A stretch of DNA of 32,187 nucleotides, taken from positions 1 through 32,187 of the forward strand of contig CAJQLD010000015.1 of assembly GCA_905479095.1 (NCBI GenBank), read 5' to 3'. A program made the translations under genes and the position numbers. Shown one piece after another: positions 15,309 through 24,800 of the stretch. The notes under the pieces are model-generated. The model saw only the letters and a program-made list of their open reading frames with translations. It was not told the origin of the DNA and ran no database searches. The first letter of the stretch is position 1. Each line of letters begins with the position of its first letter. The DNA is from an uncultured Flavobacteriaceae bacterium (GTDB taxonomy: Bacteria > Bacteroidota > Bacteroidia > Flavobacteriales > Flavobacteriaceae).

Positions 15309-17531
15309 TCAAAACCAGTACCCTACGTTTACAAAAAAACTGGCCTTTTTAGTTTCATCAGACCAGTTATATTTGACTTCTATCGGCCCAAAAATTGTTT
15401 CGTAACCATATCCGACAGAATAGCCTCCGTAAGAAGGTGGTTGGATCCAATCGTTATTTAAAAAAATACCCTCTCCAATGTTGGCGAAATTAGCAGATAT
15501 ATTAAAATGATGGTTCTTTATAATTTCATAATCAACTGTAGTATCCGCTTTGACGAAACTATCCCCTATAAGTGCTAAGTAATCGTAGCCATAAAAGGAG
15601 GAGAAATTATTGAAATAATTTTGACCATAGCCCCCCAACCCAAAATGAAGTGCCTTCGTGCTACTATCTCCTAAAATAAAGCCACCTTCTGTTCCAATAT
15701 TGAGTGATAACTGATTAGTAATTTTGAATGCTTTGGACATTTGTGATTTCACAATTGAAAAATCGTTAAAATTTCCGTTGGAATTTGAAGATGCAAAATA
15801 GTATTGAAATCCACCTTCAAACAGGAATCCCCTCGTCGGGAAATATTTATTATCAATGGTATCAATTTTCAATGATCCAAAACCACTAAAAAAGTTACTG
15901 TCTTCAAATTTATATTCTGCGTTATCAAAAATAGCCAAAAACGAATTGTCTGTAGTTGTGATCTTTAAGTTCTTAAACTCTAATCCTATTTTTAGCGCTA
16001 AGTCCTTTTTAATAAGCGTTTCAACAAAAAACTGATGTGCAAAGTCGCTGAAAGACATCTGGATTTTATCGACTGAGGGATAGTTAAGAGTGTTAATCAA
16101 CCCTGATGGATCTGTAGAATGAGTAAACCCTATGTAACGAGAGTTCATTCCTACGCTCCAATAAAAGCCTTTGTCTATATAGTAGTCAAAATTATAACGG
16201 CTATTATCTCCGAGGATAAAATCTAAAGACAATACATCGTTTTTAAGTAACAGTTGTTTTTTGGTAAGGTTTAATAGAACGGCACTTTTATATAATTGAT
16301 CATAATGGAGTCCAAGTTTGACAAACGTTGTGTTTTTGGATTCAATAACTTTCGCATATAAATCATAGCCTTGATCGGATGGTGAAAATTTATATAAAAA
16401 ACTATCAAAATTATTGGTCGCCACTAAATTATTAACGCCTTTACTAAAATCGTCATAAGTAATCATCTCATTCCTTCGAAACCTTAATTTCCCTAATATG
16501 TAGGAGGCGGTATGTTTTTCATTCCCTGTGATTTCGATTTTATTAATTTTAATTTCATCAAAATGAGGCGTTTCAATCGCCTCTTTTTGATAGTTTTGAG
16601 CAGCTGCAATGGCTTTTAATTCGTCTAAAAACTTTTCAGTAGCAGTTTCCCCGTTTTTAATAATCTCGTTTTTGTCTTCAAACGAAATAAGGGAATATTC
16701 ATTGACATTAGGATGGATATAGATATCTGTAAATTTGGCTTTGGCCTTCATTTCTTTAATGGCACTAAAATTATTAATTTGAATTAAAATATCTGAAACC
16801 GAATTTAAACGGTTTGTATCTAGCAGTGGCCCTTGGACATCAACCCCAATAATCACATCCAAATCTTTAGATTTTAGACCTTCAATTGGATAGTTGTTTA
16901 CGATTCCACCATCCATCAATAATTTATCATCTAATGTGATTGGCTGAAAAAGTGTGGGCAAGGCGCTGCTCGCAGCGATCGCTTGTGCTAAACTACCATG
17001 ATTTAATACGACTTCTTGACCCGTCTGCATGTCGGTTGCGATACAGTAAAAAGGGATGGGGAGTTTACTGAAATCATTAACTCCAGAAACGTTTAATGTT
17101 AGTTTCGTAAATAAATTAAACATGTTTTGTCCCCTAGAAATGGAAGAAGGCAGTTGAATTTTAAAATTATTTACCGGAAGTGAAAGTGCGTATTTTTCGG
17201 CATTCTTCCGTTCAAAAAAAGTTTTTGACTCTCGCGGTACTTCATCATTGATTATGGTCTGAAAGTCAAACTTCTTAACGATTGAATCTAATTGTTTACC
17301 TGTGTAACCCGACGCATACAGTGCCCCAATGACGGATCCCATACTTGTGCCCGAAATATAATCGACGCGAACACCCAAGCTATCTAAGGTCTTTAATACC
17401 CCTATCTGCGCTAATCCTTTAGCACCACCACCACTAAGAACCAACCCGACTCGCGGGTTCTTAACTTCTTTTTCTTGAGAAAACCCCCAAGAGAATAAGA
17501 AAATAAATGGTATGATTAGTAGGTTACGCAC
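15309..17531 (-). CDS. Patatin-like phospholipase with Omp85-type barrel
   Basis: About 740 residues, probably from GTG 17531, which gives a proper signal peptide (VRNLLIIPFIFLFSWGFSQ). The alternative is a TTG at 17582 adding 17 residues. Domains: signal peptide; patatin domain ~25-320 with oxyanion motif GGGAKG (34-39), nucleophile Ser63 in GTSMG, and catalytic Asp in DGGIVNNYP (207-209); a POTRA-like segment ~330-410 (INKIEITGNEKHTA); and a C-terminal ~330-residue beta barrel ending in FFVNVGYWF. This is the architecture of type Vd (PlpD-like) proteins, with a lipase carried by its own outer-membrane barrel. The catalytic dyad is intact, so lipase activity is expected. The start overlaps the uvrC stop by 8 bases, suggesting coupling. 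Confidence 0.88.
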   Translation of the reverse strand: MRNLLIIPFIFLFSWGFSQEKEVKNPRVGLVLSGGGAKGLAQIGVLKTLDSLGVRVDYISGTSMGSVIGALYASGYTGKQLDSIVKKFDFQTIINDEVPRESKTFFERKNAEKYALSLPVNNFKIQLPSSISRGQNMFNLFTKLTLNVSGVNDFSKLPIPFYCIATDMQTGQEVVLNHGSLAQAIAASSALPTLFQPITLDDKLLMDGGIVNNYPIEGLKSKDLDVIIGVDVQGPLLDTNRLNSVSDILIQINNFSAIKEMKAKAKFTDIYIHPNVNEYSLISFEDKNEIIKNGETATEKFLDELKAIAAAQNYQKEAIETPHFDEIKINKIEITGNEKHTASYILGKLRFRRNEMITYDDFSKGVNNLVATNNFDSFLYKFSPSDQGYDLYAKVIESKNTTFVKLGLHYDQLYKSAVLLNLTKKQLLLKNDVLSLDFILGDNSRYNFDYYIDKGFYWSVGMNSRYIGFTHSTDPSGLINTLNYPSVDKIQMSFSDFAHQFFVETLIKKDLALKIGLEFKNLKITTTDNSFLAIFDNAEYKFEDSNFFSGFGSLKIDTIDNKYFPTRGFLFEGGFQYYFASSNSNGNFNDFSIVKSQMSKAFKITNQLSLNIGTEGGFILGDSSTKALHFGLGGYGQNYFNNFSSFYGYDYLALIGDSFVKADTTVDYEIIKNHHFNISANFANIGEGIFLNNDWIQPPSYGGYSVGYGYETIFGPIEVKYNWSDETKKASFFVNVGYWF

Positions 17532-19326
17532 TTGATTTAGTTTGATAATAATTATAAATAATTTGGGCTTTTGACACCCCAATAACTTGTTCTAGTTCAT
17601 CCAATGCTGCAAATGAAACACGTTGTGCAGATTTGAATTTTTTTAATAACTCTACAATCGTTTTTTCTCCGATTCCGGCGATCGACTCTAACTCCGAATT
17701 TAAGGCTGTTTTACTGCGTTTATTACGATGATGTTCGATCCCAAAACGGTGTGCTTCATTTCGAAGTTGTTGTATGATTTTTAGAGTTTCACTTTTTTTG
17801 TCTAAATATAAGGGAATTGGGTCGTTTGGATAGAATAATTCTTCTAAACGTTTTGCAATTCCGATAATCGCAATTTTTCCACGAAGATCTAAATCATCTA
17901 AACTCTTTAAAGCAGCAGATAATTGCCCTTTACCACCATCTATTATGATCAAATGTGGCAAGGGTTGTTTCTCATCTAATAACCGCTTGTAGCGTCGATA
18001 TACCACTTCGGTCATTGACGCATAATCGTCTGGCCCCTCCACTGTCTTTATGTTAAAATGGCGATACTCTTTTTTACTAGGTTTACCATTCTTAAAAACC
18101 ACACAAGCTGCAACGGGGTGAGTCCCTTGAATATTTGAGTTGTCAAAACATTCGATATGAGTCGGGGCTTCTGAAAGTCGCAAGTCCGATTTCATCTGCG
18201 CCATAATTCGCTCCACATGACGGTCAGGATCGGTGATTTTAACCTGTTTTAATTGTTCTAGACGTTGATATTTAGCATTTCGTAATGATAAATCTATCAA
18301 TTGTTTTTTGTCTCCTACCTTGGGAATCGTGATTTTGAAACCAGTCCCTAAATTCACTTCAAAAGGCACGTAAATATCTTTGGATTTTAGTGCAAATCGT
18401 TGACGCATTTCTGTAATAGCAAGCTCTAACAACGCTTGGTCCGTTTCTTGAAGTTTCTTTTTCAACTCCATCGTGTGCGATCGAATAATTGCGCCGTAGG
18501 AAAGTTGTAAAAAATTGACGTATGCATAGCTCTCGTCGCTCACAATTGAAAATACATCAACATTACTAATCTTTGGATTCACAATGGTTGATTTGGCTTG
18601 ATAGTTTTCGAGAATTTGTAGTTTTTCTTTTAAAGATTGAGCCGCCTCAAACTCTAAATTCTCTGAAAACGATTTCATTTGAGCTTTAAAAACTGAAATT
18701 GAATTTTTAAAATTTCCTTTTAAAATTTCGCGAATCGTTGTTATATTTTTCAAATAAGAAGCCTCGCGTTCTTTGGCTTCACAAGCGCCTTTACAATTTC
18801 CTAAGTGGTATTCTAAGCAAACTTTATACTTCTGACTGATTATTTTCTCATTTGATAAATCGTATTTACAAGTTCTCAATGGAAAGAGGCCTTTAACAAG
18901 ATCTAAAAGTGTGTAAACCGTTTTTATACTGGTGTAAGGTCCAAAATATTCAGATCCATCTTTGATAACGCGACGGGTTTGAAACACTCTAGGAAATGGT
19001 TCGTTTTTAACACAGATCCATGGATAGGATTTATCATCTTTTAAGAGAACATTATAACGAGGTTGGTATTTTTTGATAAGGTTGTTTTCTAGCAACAACG
19101 CATCTGTTTCGGTCTCTACAACGATGTGTTTTATTTCAACTATTTTTTTTACAAGAACATTTGTTTTTCCATAATCATGGACTTTGTTAAAATAGGAACG
19201 AACTCTGTTTTTTAAGTTTTTAGCTTTTCCTACATAAATTACTACACCCGAAGCGTCGTAAAACTGATAGACACCAGGCGTATTTGGTAAAGTTTGTAGT
19301 TGAAGTTCTATATTAGAATGCGTCAT
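17524..19326 (-). CDS. uvrC: Excinuclease ABC subunit C
   Basis: 600 residues, full length. It makes the dual incisions of nucleotide excision repair with UvrA and UvrB. Domain order: GIY-YIG nuclease ~16-95 (GVYQFYDASGVVIYVGKAKN); a four-cysteine cluster Cys153, Cys170, Cys178, Cys182 (the last three in KVCLEYHLGNCKGAC), the type that ligates an Fe-S cluster in characterised UvrC; a UVR domain ~205-245 for UvrB contact; an RNase H-like 5' nuclease with IECFDNSNIQG, LIIIDGGKGQL and HRFGIEHHR; and a C-terminal helix-hairpin-helix pair (SIAGIGEKTIVELLKKF). ATG start at 19326, only a few bases downstream of a TACCTTTG -7-like box. The downstream patatin gene overlaps its last codons. Confidence 0.97.
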   Translation of the reverse strand: MTHSNIELQLQTLPNTPGVYQFYDASGVVIYVGKAKNLKNRVRSYFNKVHDYGKTNVLVKKIVEIKHIVVETETDALLLENNLIKKYQPRYNVLLKDDKSYPWICVKNEPFPRVFQTRRVIKDGSEYFGPYTSIKTVYTLLDLVKGLFPLRTCKYDLSNEKIISQKYKVCLEYHLGNCKGACEAKEREASYLKNITTIREILKGNFKNSISVFKAQMKSFSENLEFEAAQSLKEKLQILENYQAKSTIVNPKISNVDVFSIVSDESYAYVNFLQLSYGAIIRSHTMELKKKLQETDQALLELAITEMRQRFALKSKDIYVPFEVNLGTGFKITIPKVGDKKQLIDLSLRNAKYQRLEQLKQVKITDPDRHVERIMAQMKSDLRLSEAPTHIECFDNSNIQGTHPVAACVVFKNGKPSKKEYRHFNIKTVEGPDDYASMTEVVYRRYKRLLDEKQPLPHLIIIDGGKGQLSAALKSLDDLDLRGKIAIIGIAKRLEELFYPNDPIPLYLDKKSETLKIIQQLRNEAHRFGIEHHRNKRSKTALNSELESIAGIGEKTIVELLKKFKSAQRVSFAALDELEQVIGVSKAQIIYNYYQTKSSA

Positions 19327-19331
19327 TAATT

Positions 19332-19339
19332 CAAAGGTA
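19332..19339 (-). promoter_or_regulatory. Possible -7 box of uvrC
   Basis: On the minus strand TACCTTTG fits TAnnTTTG exactly. A weak TTTT lies 19 bases further upstream in place of TTTG. The box ends only 5 bases before the uvrC ATG at 19326, so if it is used, the transcript would have essentially no leader. Confidence 0.3.
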
Positions 19340-19411
19340 TATTAATTCTAACGATTGTAAAAATGGAATTTGCATTTTTAGTATCTTGCAATAGTAAACA
19401 CCATTTTTCTT

Positions 19412-20287
19412 ATGAATATTGTAATACTTTCACGCAATATAAATCTTTATTCAACTCGAAGGCTTGTCGAGGAAGCTGAACAGAGACATCATCAGGTTGA
19501 AGTCATTGATCCCTTGGATTGTGATTTGATTATTGAAAAAGAAAAACCGGCTATTTTTTATAAAGATAAATATCTCGATTATGTGGATGCAATCATTCCA
19601 CGCATTGGAGCTTCCGTTACTTATTATGGGTGTGCCGTGGTCAGACAGTTTGAAATGATGAATGTGTCTTCGACTGTATCCTCAAATGCCATTCTCCAAT
19701 CGAGAGATAAACTGCGAAGTTTTCAACACCTTTCCAAGGCAGGCGTCGACATGCCAAAAACCGTATTTACCAATTACTCGCGCGATATAGAAAACGTAAT
19801 TGATCGGGTTGGTGGTACCCCTGTAGTCATTAAGCTACTTGAGGGAACTCAAGGAATTGGCGTCGTTTTAGCAGAATCTAAAAATGCCGCTGAGTCTGTA
19901 TTAGAAGCATTTAATGGACTCGAAGCGAGAGCCTTAGTGCAAGAATATATTGCCGAAGCCAAAGGGGCAGACTTAAGAGCTTTTATCGTAGATAATAAAG
20001 TTGTTGGCGCAATGAAACGACAAGGAAAAAAAGGCGAATTCAGATCGAATCTTCACAGAGGTGGAAGCTATACATACCATAAATTGAGTGATAAGGAAAT
20101 TGAACTTGCTATTAAAGCGGCTAGGCAACTAAAACTACCCATTTGTGGCGTCGATATCTTACAGTCCAATCGAGGCCCTTTAGTGATGGAAATTAATTCT
20201 ACGCCTGGACTTGAGGGAATTGAAGACGTTTCAAACAAAAATATTGCAAAAGCGATTATAACCTATATTGAAAGAGGTACAACATAA
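19412..20287 (+). CDS. rimK: Ribosomal protein S6--L-glutamate ligase (RimK), ATP-grasp
   Basis: 291 residues, matching the ~300-residue RimK family. RimK adds glutamates to the C-terminus of ribosomal protein S6 in the cytoplasm. N-terminal pre-ATP-grasp domain 1-95 (MNIVILSRNINLYSTRRL), then an ATP-grasp domain with SRDKLRSFQHLSKAGVDMP, the Gly-rich loop LLEGTQGIGVVLAES, LVQEYI, DLRAFIVDNKVVGAMKR, and the Mg-binding MEINSTPGLEGIE. The close motif agreement supports RimK rather than a generic ATP-grasp ligase, although related enzymes with other targets exist. It starts the plus-strand pair with the folate enzyme 14 bases downstream and is divergent from uvrC. The retropepsin-like partner seen next to rimK in some bacteria is absent here. 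Confidence 0.9.
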   Translation: MNIVILSRNINLYSTRRLVEEAEQRHHQVEVIDPLDCDLIIEKEKPAIFYKDKYLDYVDAIIPRIGASVTYYGCAVVRQFEMMNVSSTVSSNAILQSRDKLRSFQHLSKAGVDMPKTVFTNYSRDIENVIDRVGGTPVVIKLLEGTQGIGVVLAESKNAAESVLEAFNGLEARALVQEYIAEAKGADLRAFIVDNKVVGAMKRQGKKGEFRSNLHRGGSYTYHKLSDKEIELAIKAARQLKLPICGVDILQSNRGPLVMEINSTPGLEGIEDVSNKNIAKAIITYIERGTT

Positions 20288-20301
20288 AGAATATTAGCAG
20301 C

Positions 20302-20865
20302 GTGAAAAAAACAGAATTAAGAGCGAAATACAAAACACTTCGATCAAATTTAAGCACAAAGAAAATAGAAGATTGTAGTCTTCAAATTGCAAATCATGTA
20401 CTTAAACTCCCGATATGGGATCGTTCATTTTTTCATATATTTCTGACTATTAAATCTTTAAACGAAGTAGAAACAGAACCTGTTTTATCTGTTCTTGCTG
20501 GAAAAGATAAACATATTGTACTCTCAAAAACTAACTTTGAAGCGAAAACGATGTCACATGTATTACTGCAAGACAATACGGGTATCGAATTGAACAGATG
20601 GAACATCCCAGAACCCAAGAATGGCATTGCGATAAGTGACCAACAAATTGAAGTGGTGTTTATTCCGCTCATGGCTTTTGATGAATTAGGAAATCGGGTT
20701 GGGTATGGAAAAGGGTTTTACGATGGGTTTTTAAAAAACTGTTCAAAAGATACTTTAAAAATTGGGCTTTCATTTTTTGAAGCAGACGCTGAAATAGAAA
20801 ATATTAAGCCCCACGATATCCCTTTAGATTATTGCATTACACCTCATAAAACGTATACGTTTTAA
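20302..20865 (+). CDS. 5-formyltetrahydrofolate cyclo-ligase
   Basis: 187 residues starting at GTG 20302 (VKKTELRAKYKTLRSNLS); no nearby ATG competes. The enzyme converts 5-formyl-THF and ATP to 5,10-methenyl-THF, returning stored folate to one-carbon metabolism. Evidence: the N-terminal ELR-KYK-LR helix that starts this family, and the conserved FIPLMAFDELGNRVGYGKGFYD segment (Arg-x-Gly-Tyr-Gly-x-Gly-Tyr/Phe-Tyr-Asp), with the closing IPLDYCITP. It is second in an apparent operon with rimK. Its TAA overlaps the opposing lspA stop within the shared TTAA at 20862-20865, leaving no room for a conventional terminator. Confidence 0.93.
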   Translation: MKKTELRAKYKTLRSNLSTKKIEDCSLQIANHVLKLPIWDRSFFHIFLTIKSLNEVETEPVLSVLAGKDKHIVLSKTNFEAKTMSHVLLQDNTGIELNRWNIPEPKNGIAISDQQIEVVFIPLMAFDELGNRVGYGKGFYDGFLKNCSKDTLKIGLSFFEADAEIENIKPHDIPLDYCITPHKTYTF

Positions 20866-21488
20866 TCGACTGAAGGCTTCGGAAATACTTTTTTGTTAAA
20901 CACCAGTAGCAGACCAATTCCGGTGCTTATTGCCATATCAGCAATATTAAAAACAGGATCAAAAAAAGAAAAATAGCGTCCACCAATAAGTGGCAACCAG
21001 TCTGGGAAATAGCCTTTAAATAGGGGGAAGTAAAGCATGTCTACAACATTTCCATGAAATACATTACTATAACCTTGTGAAGGAAATAAAGTCGCTGTTT
21101 GCCCCAGGCTACCATCAAATAAGATCCCATAAAAAACAGAATCAAAAATATTTCCGAGTGCTCCAGAAAACACTAATGCTAAAGCAATAATGAGGATTTT
21201 AGAAGCCGATTTTTGAAAGCTTTGGTGTAACCAATATCCGATGCCACATACAGCGAAAATTCTAAAAACAGTTAAAAACAATTTGGCAGTTGAATCAGAG
21301 ATGTAAGAAGAAACATCGCTGATTTTTGCACCCCAAGCCATCCCTTCGTTTTCAATAAAAAACAGTCTAAACCAATCAAAAACCTTAAATTCTTGACCGA
21401 GCTCAAAATGTGTTTTAATGTATATTTTTGAGGCTTGATCTATTAAAAGAATAAGTACTATTAATAAAAATGTCTGTTTTTTAGACAT
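20862..21488 (-). CDS. lspA: Lipoprotein signal peptidase (signal peptidase II)
   Basis: 208 residues from ATG 21488 (MSKKQTFLLIVLILL), one base after the dksA-like stop codon; a longer in-frame start would run into that gene. It is the inner-membrane aspartyl protease that cleaves prolipoproteins ahead of the lipidated Cys, and would process the lipoproteins encoded here at 699, 6161 and 12153. Family motifs: DQASKIYIK, ENEGMAWG, GNIFDS with catalytic Asp116, and FNIADMAIS with catalytic Asp184. Four membrane helices are evident. A ~45-residue extracytoplasmic insertion between the two catalytic motifs (about 122-168) makes it longer than the ~165-residue E. coli protein, as usual in Bacteroidota. 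Last gene of the ileS operon. Confidence 0.95.
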   Translation of the reverse strand: MSKKQTFLLIVLILLIDQASKIYIKTHFELGQEFKVFDWFRLFFIENEGMAWGAKISDVSSYISDSTAKLFLTVFRIFAVCGIGYWLHQSFQKSASKILIIALALVFSGALGNIFDSVFYGILFDGSLGQTATLFPSQGYSNVFHGNVVDMLYFPLFKGYFPDWLPLIGGRYFSFFDPVFNIADMAISTGIGLLLVFNKKVFPKPSVD

Positions 21489-21489
21489 C

Positions 21490-21873
21490 TTATTTTTGCA
21501 TATTCTTAGCCTCAATACTTAGAGTGGCGTGTGGCACTAACTCCAAGCGTTTTTTGTTAATGAGTTTTCCGGTGACTCTACAAATTCCATAGGTCTTATT
21601 CTCAATTCGAATCAAGGCATTTTTAAGATCTCTAATAAATTTTTCTTGCCGAATCGCCAACTGCGAATTAGACTCTTTACTCATCACTTGACTGCCTTCA
21701 TCGAAAGCTTTGAATGTTGGAGACGTGTCTTCGGTTCCGTTGTTTAAGTCATTCATGTAAGCGCTTTTGATTAACTCTAAATCGTGCTGCGCTTTCTCAA
21801 TTTTTTGATGAATGAGGGCTCTAAATTCTTCTAATTTTTCATCGGAGTATCTACTTGTATTTTCAATGGACAT
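21490..21873 (-). CDS. DksA/TraR-family protein with degenerate zinc finger
   Basis: 127 residues: a long coiled-coil helical pair ~10-95 followed by a C-terminal segment aligning with the DksA/TraR C4 zinc finger. Of the four zinc cysteines only Cys98 remains (YGICRVTGK); the others are Thr101, Ser119 and Ala122 (ATLSIEAKN). The fold is probably kept without zinc. DksA proteins bind the RNA polymerase secondary channel and modulate initiation; whether this subfamily does is not known to me. This cysteine-less form is, from memory, common in Bacteroidota. It is squeezed between ileS (2-base gap) and lspA (1-base gap), so it is cotranscribed with them. Confidence 0.88.
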   Translation of the reverse strand: MSIENTSRYSDEKLEEFRALIHQKIEKAQHDLELIKSAYMNDLNNGTEDTSPTFKAFDEGSQVMSKESNSQLAIRQEKFIRDLKNALIRIENKTYGICRVTGKLINKKRLELVPHATLSIEAKNMQK

Positions 21874-21875
21874 AA

Positions 21876-24800
21876 TTATTTGGATTTTTGGATGTACAAC
21901 TTGGTCTCAATCGTGTCAAAAGACACCTCTATTCCTTTGTCAAGTTGCGCTACGACTTGTAGCTCCTCCGTTAATGTTTCTAATTTTATATAGTCTAAAT
22001 TTTGCTTTATAGCGTTCTCAATATGTGCCTCTTTTTGCAAAAAAACCTCGATACGATCGGTAACATCAAATCCAGAATCTTTTCTTAAATTTTGAATTCT
22101 ATTGACCAATTCTCTAGCAATCCCTTCGTCTTTTAATGTCTCCGATATTGTAACATCCAAGGCAACCGTTGTGGCACCCTGATTGGCTACCAACCAACCT
22201 TCGATATCTTGAGAAGTAATCTCTACATCACTGCGTTCCAAATTAATGCTTTTTCCATTAATTTCAATAGCTAAAACTCCATTTTCTTCAATTTGTTTAA
22301 TGTCGCTTGGCTGCAAGTTATTAATTGCATTTGCAATTAACTTCATATCCTTCCCAAAACGAGGCCCAAGCGTTTTAAAATTTGGTTTGATTTGTTTTAC
22401 TAAAATATCAGAAGCATCCTCTAATAATTCAATTTCTTTCACATTGACTTCGTGTTTTACTAAGTCTGCAATGGCTAAAATTTCTTCTTTTTGAGCCGCC
22501 GAACTCACAGGAATCATGATTTTCTGTAACGGCTGACGAACTTTAATTTTTTCTTTCGCTCTTAACGATAATACGAGTGATGAAATGGTTTGTGCTTGTT
22601 CCATTTTACGCTCTAAATCTTTATTTATTAAAGAGGTGTTTACGGATGGGAAATCCGCTAAATGAACACTTTCAAAGGTTTCTTTATTGGTCACTGAATT
22701 CAAATCTAAATACAAGCGATCCATAAAGAAAGGTGCAATAGGCGCACTAAGCTTTGCAATAGTTAACATACATGTATATAAGGTTTGATACGCAGATATC
22801 TTATCCGTTTGATACTCGCCTTTCCAAAAACGTCTTCGACTCAAACGAACATACCAGTTACTGAGGTATTCTTGCGTAAATTCGGAGATCACACGGGCCG
22901 CTTTGGTGGGCTCATAGTCTGCATAATACGCATCCACTTTTTCTGTTAGTGAGTTTAATTCCGATAAAATCCAACGGTCAATTTCTGGGCGTTCCTTAGT
23001 AGGAATATCGGCCTCAGCATACCTAAATTTATCGATGTTAGCATAGAGGGTGAAAAATGAATAGGTGTTATATAGAGTGCCAAAAAACTTTCGTTTGACT
23101 TCTTCGATTCCCTCTGTGTCAAATTTCAAATTATCCCATGGATTCGCATTACTAATCATGTACCAACGGGTGGCATCTGCGCCATAAGTTGATAGTGTTT
23201 CAAAAGGGTCGGTTGCATTGCCCAATCGTTTGGACATTTTTTGTCCATTTTTATCTAATACTAAGCCATTTGAAACAACATTTTTATACGCCACAGAGTC
23301 AAAAACCATGGTTCCAATCGCATGAAGGGTATAAAACCAACCTCGAGTTTGATCCACGCCTTCCGCAATAAAATCAGCTGGAAATGCTTTGTTTTGATCA
23401 ATTAAGTCTTTGTTTTCAAATGGATAGTGCCATTGTGCGTAAGGCATGCTTCCAGAATCAAACCACACATCAATGAGATCACTTTCGCGATGCATTGGTT
23501 GTCCGGATGGAGATACCAAAATAATGGCATCTACAATGTTTTTATGTAAATCGATTTTAGCATAGTTTTCAAGCGAATAATCGCCGACTACAAAATCTTC
23601 AAAAATAGCGTTTTCTAAGACTCCTGCTTGTACTGCTTTTTGCATTTCTGATTTTAACTCTTCCACAGAGCCAATACAGATTTCTTCCTTCCCATCTTCT
23701 GTTCTCCAAATAGGAAGTGGAACTCCCCAATAACGAGAGCGCGATAAATTCCAGTCATTCGCATTCGCTAACCAGTTTCCAAAACGGCCTTCTCCAGTAC
23801 TTTTTGGTTTCCAATTAATTGTTTGATTTAACGCAAACATGCGATCTTTGACATCAGTTACTTTTACAAACCAAGAGTCTAATGGATAATATAAAATTGG
23901 TTTATCCGTTCGCCAGCAGTTTGGATAACTGTGTTTGTATTTTTCTACCTTAAAGGCTTTATTTTCTGTTTTTAGCTTAATCGCCAGTTCGACATCTACC
24001 GATCTTTCTGGGGCTTCCCCTTCTGGATAATATTCGTTTTTAACATAACGTCCTGCAAATTCTGCGACTTCGGGTCTAAAACGCCCTTGTAAATCTACCA
24101 ATGGCACTAAAGTATCGTCCTTGTCTTTTACCAATAATGGCGGAATTTCGGGACTGGCTTGTTTGGCAACAATCGCATCATCAGCACCAAATGTTGGTGC
24201 AGTATGTACAATCCCTGTTCCGTCTTCAATGGTTACAAAATCGCCCGAGATAATTCGGAATGCATTTTCTGGATGGTCATGTGGTAAAGCATAATCGAGC
24301 AATTGCTCATATGTAATTCCGACCAAATCTTTCCCGATAAAAGATTTTACAACATAGAATGGAATGGCTTTATCTGAAGACTGGTAGCCTTCTAAACCAT
24401 CTGTCGCATCAACTTCTTTGAATTTTCCGCTGAATTGCTTTCCAACCAATGCTTTTGCAACGACTACATTGGCCGCTTCAAAGGTGTATTGATTATACGT
24501 TTTTACAAGTACATATTCAATTTTTGGTCCAACTGTTAAGGCCGTATTACTTGGTAGAGTCCAAGGCGTTGTAGTCCAAGCTAAAAATAAGATGGGACCT
24601 TCGTTTTGTAAAAATTCAGGCAGTGACGCCGTAGTTGCTTTAAATTGAGCAACAATTGTTGTGTCTGTAACGTCTTGATAGGTTCCCGGTTGATTCAGCT
24701 CATGGGAGCTTAATCCGGTTCCTGCTTTAGGGGAGTAGGGTTGAATCGTATACCCTTTATAGAGAAGGTTTTTATTATAAATTTGTTTTAATAACCACCA

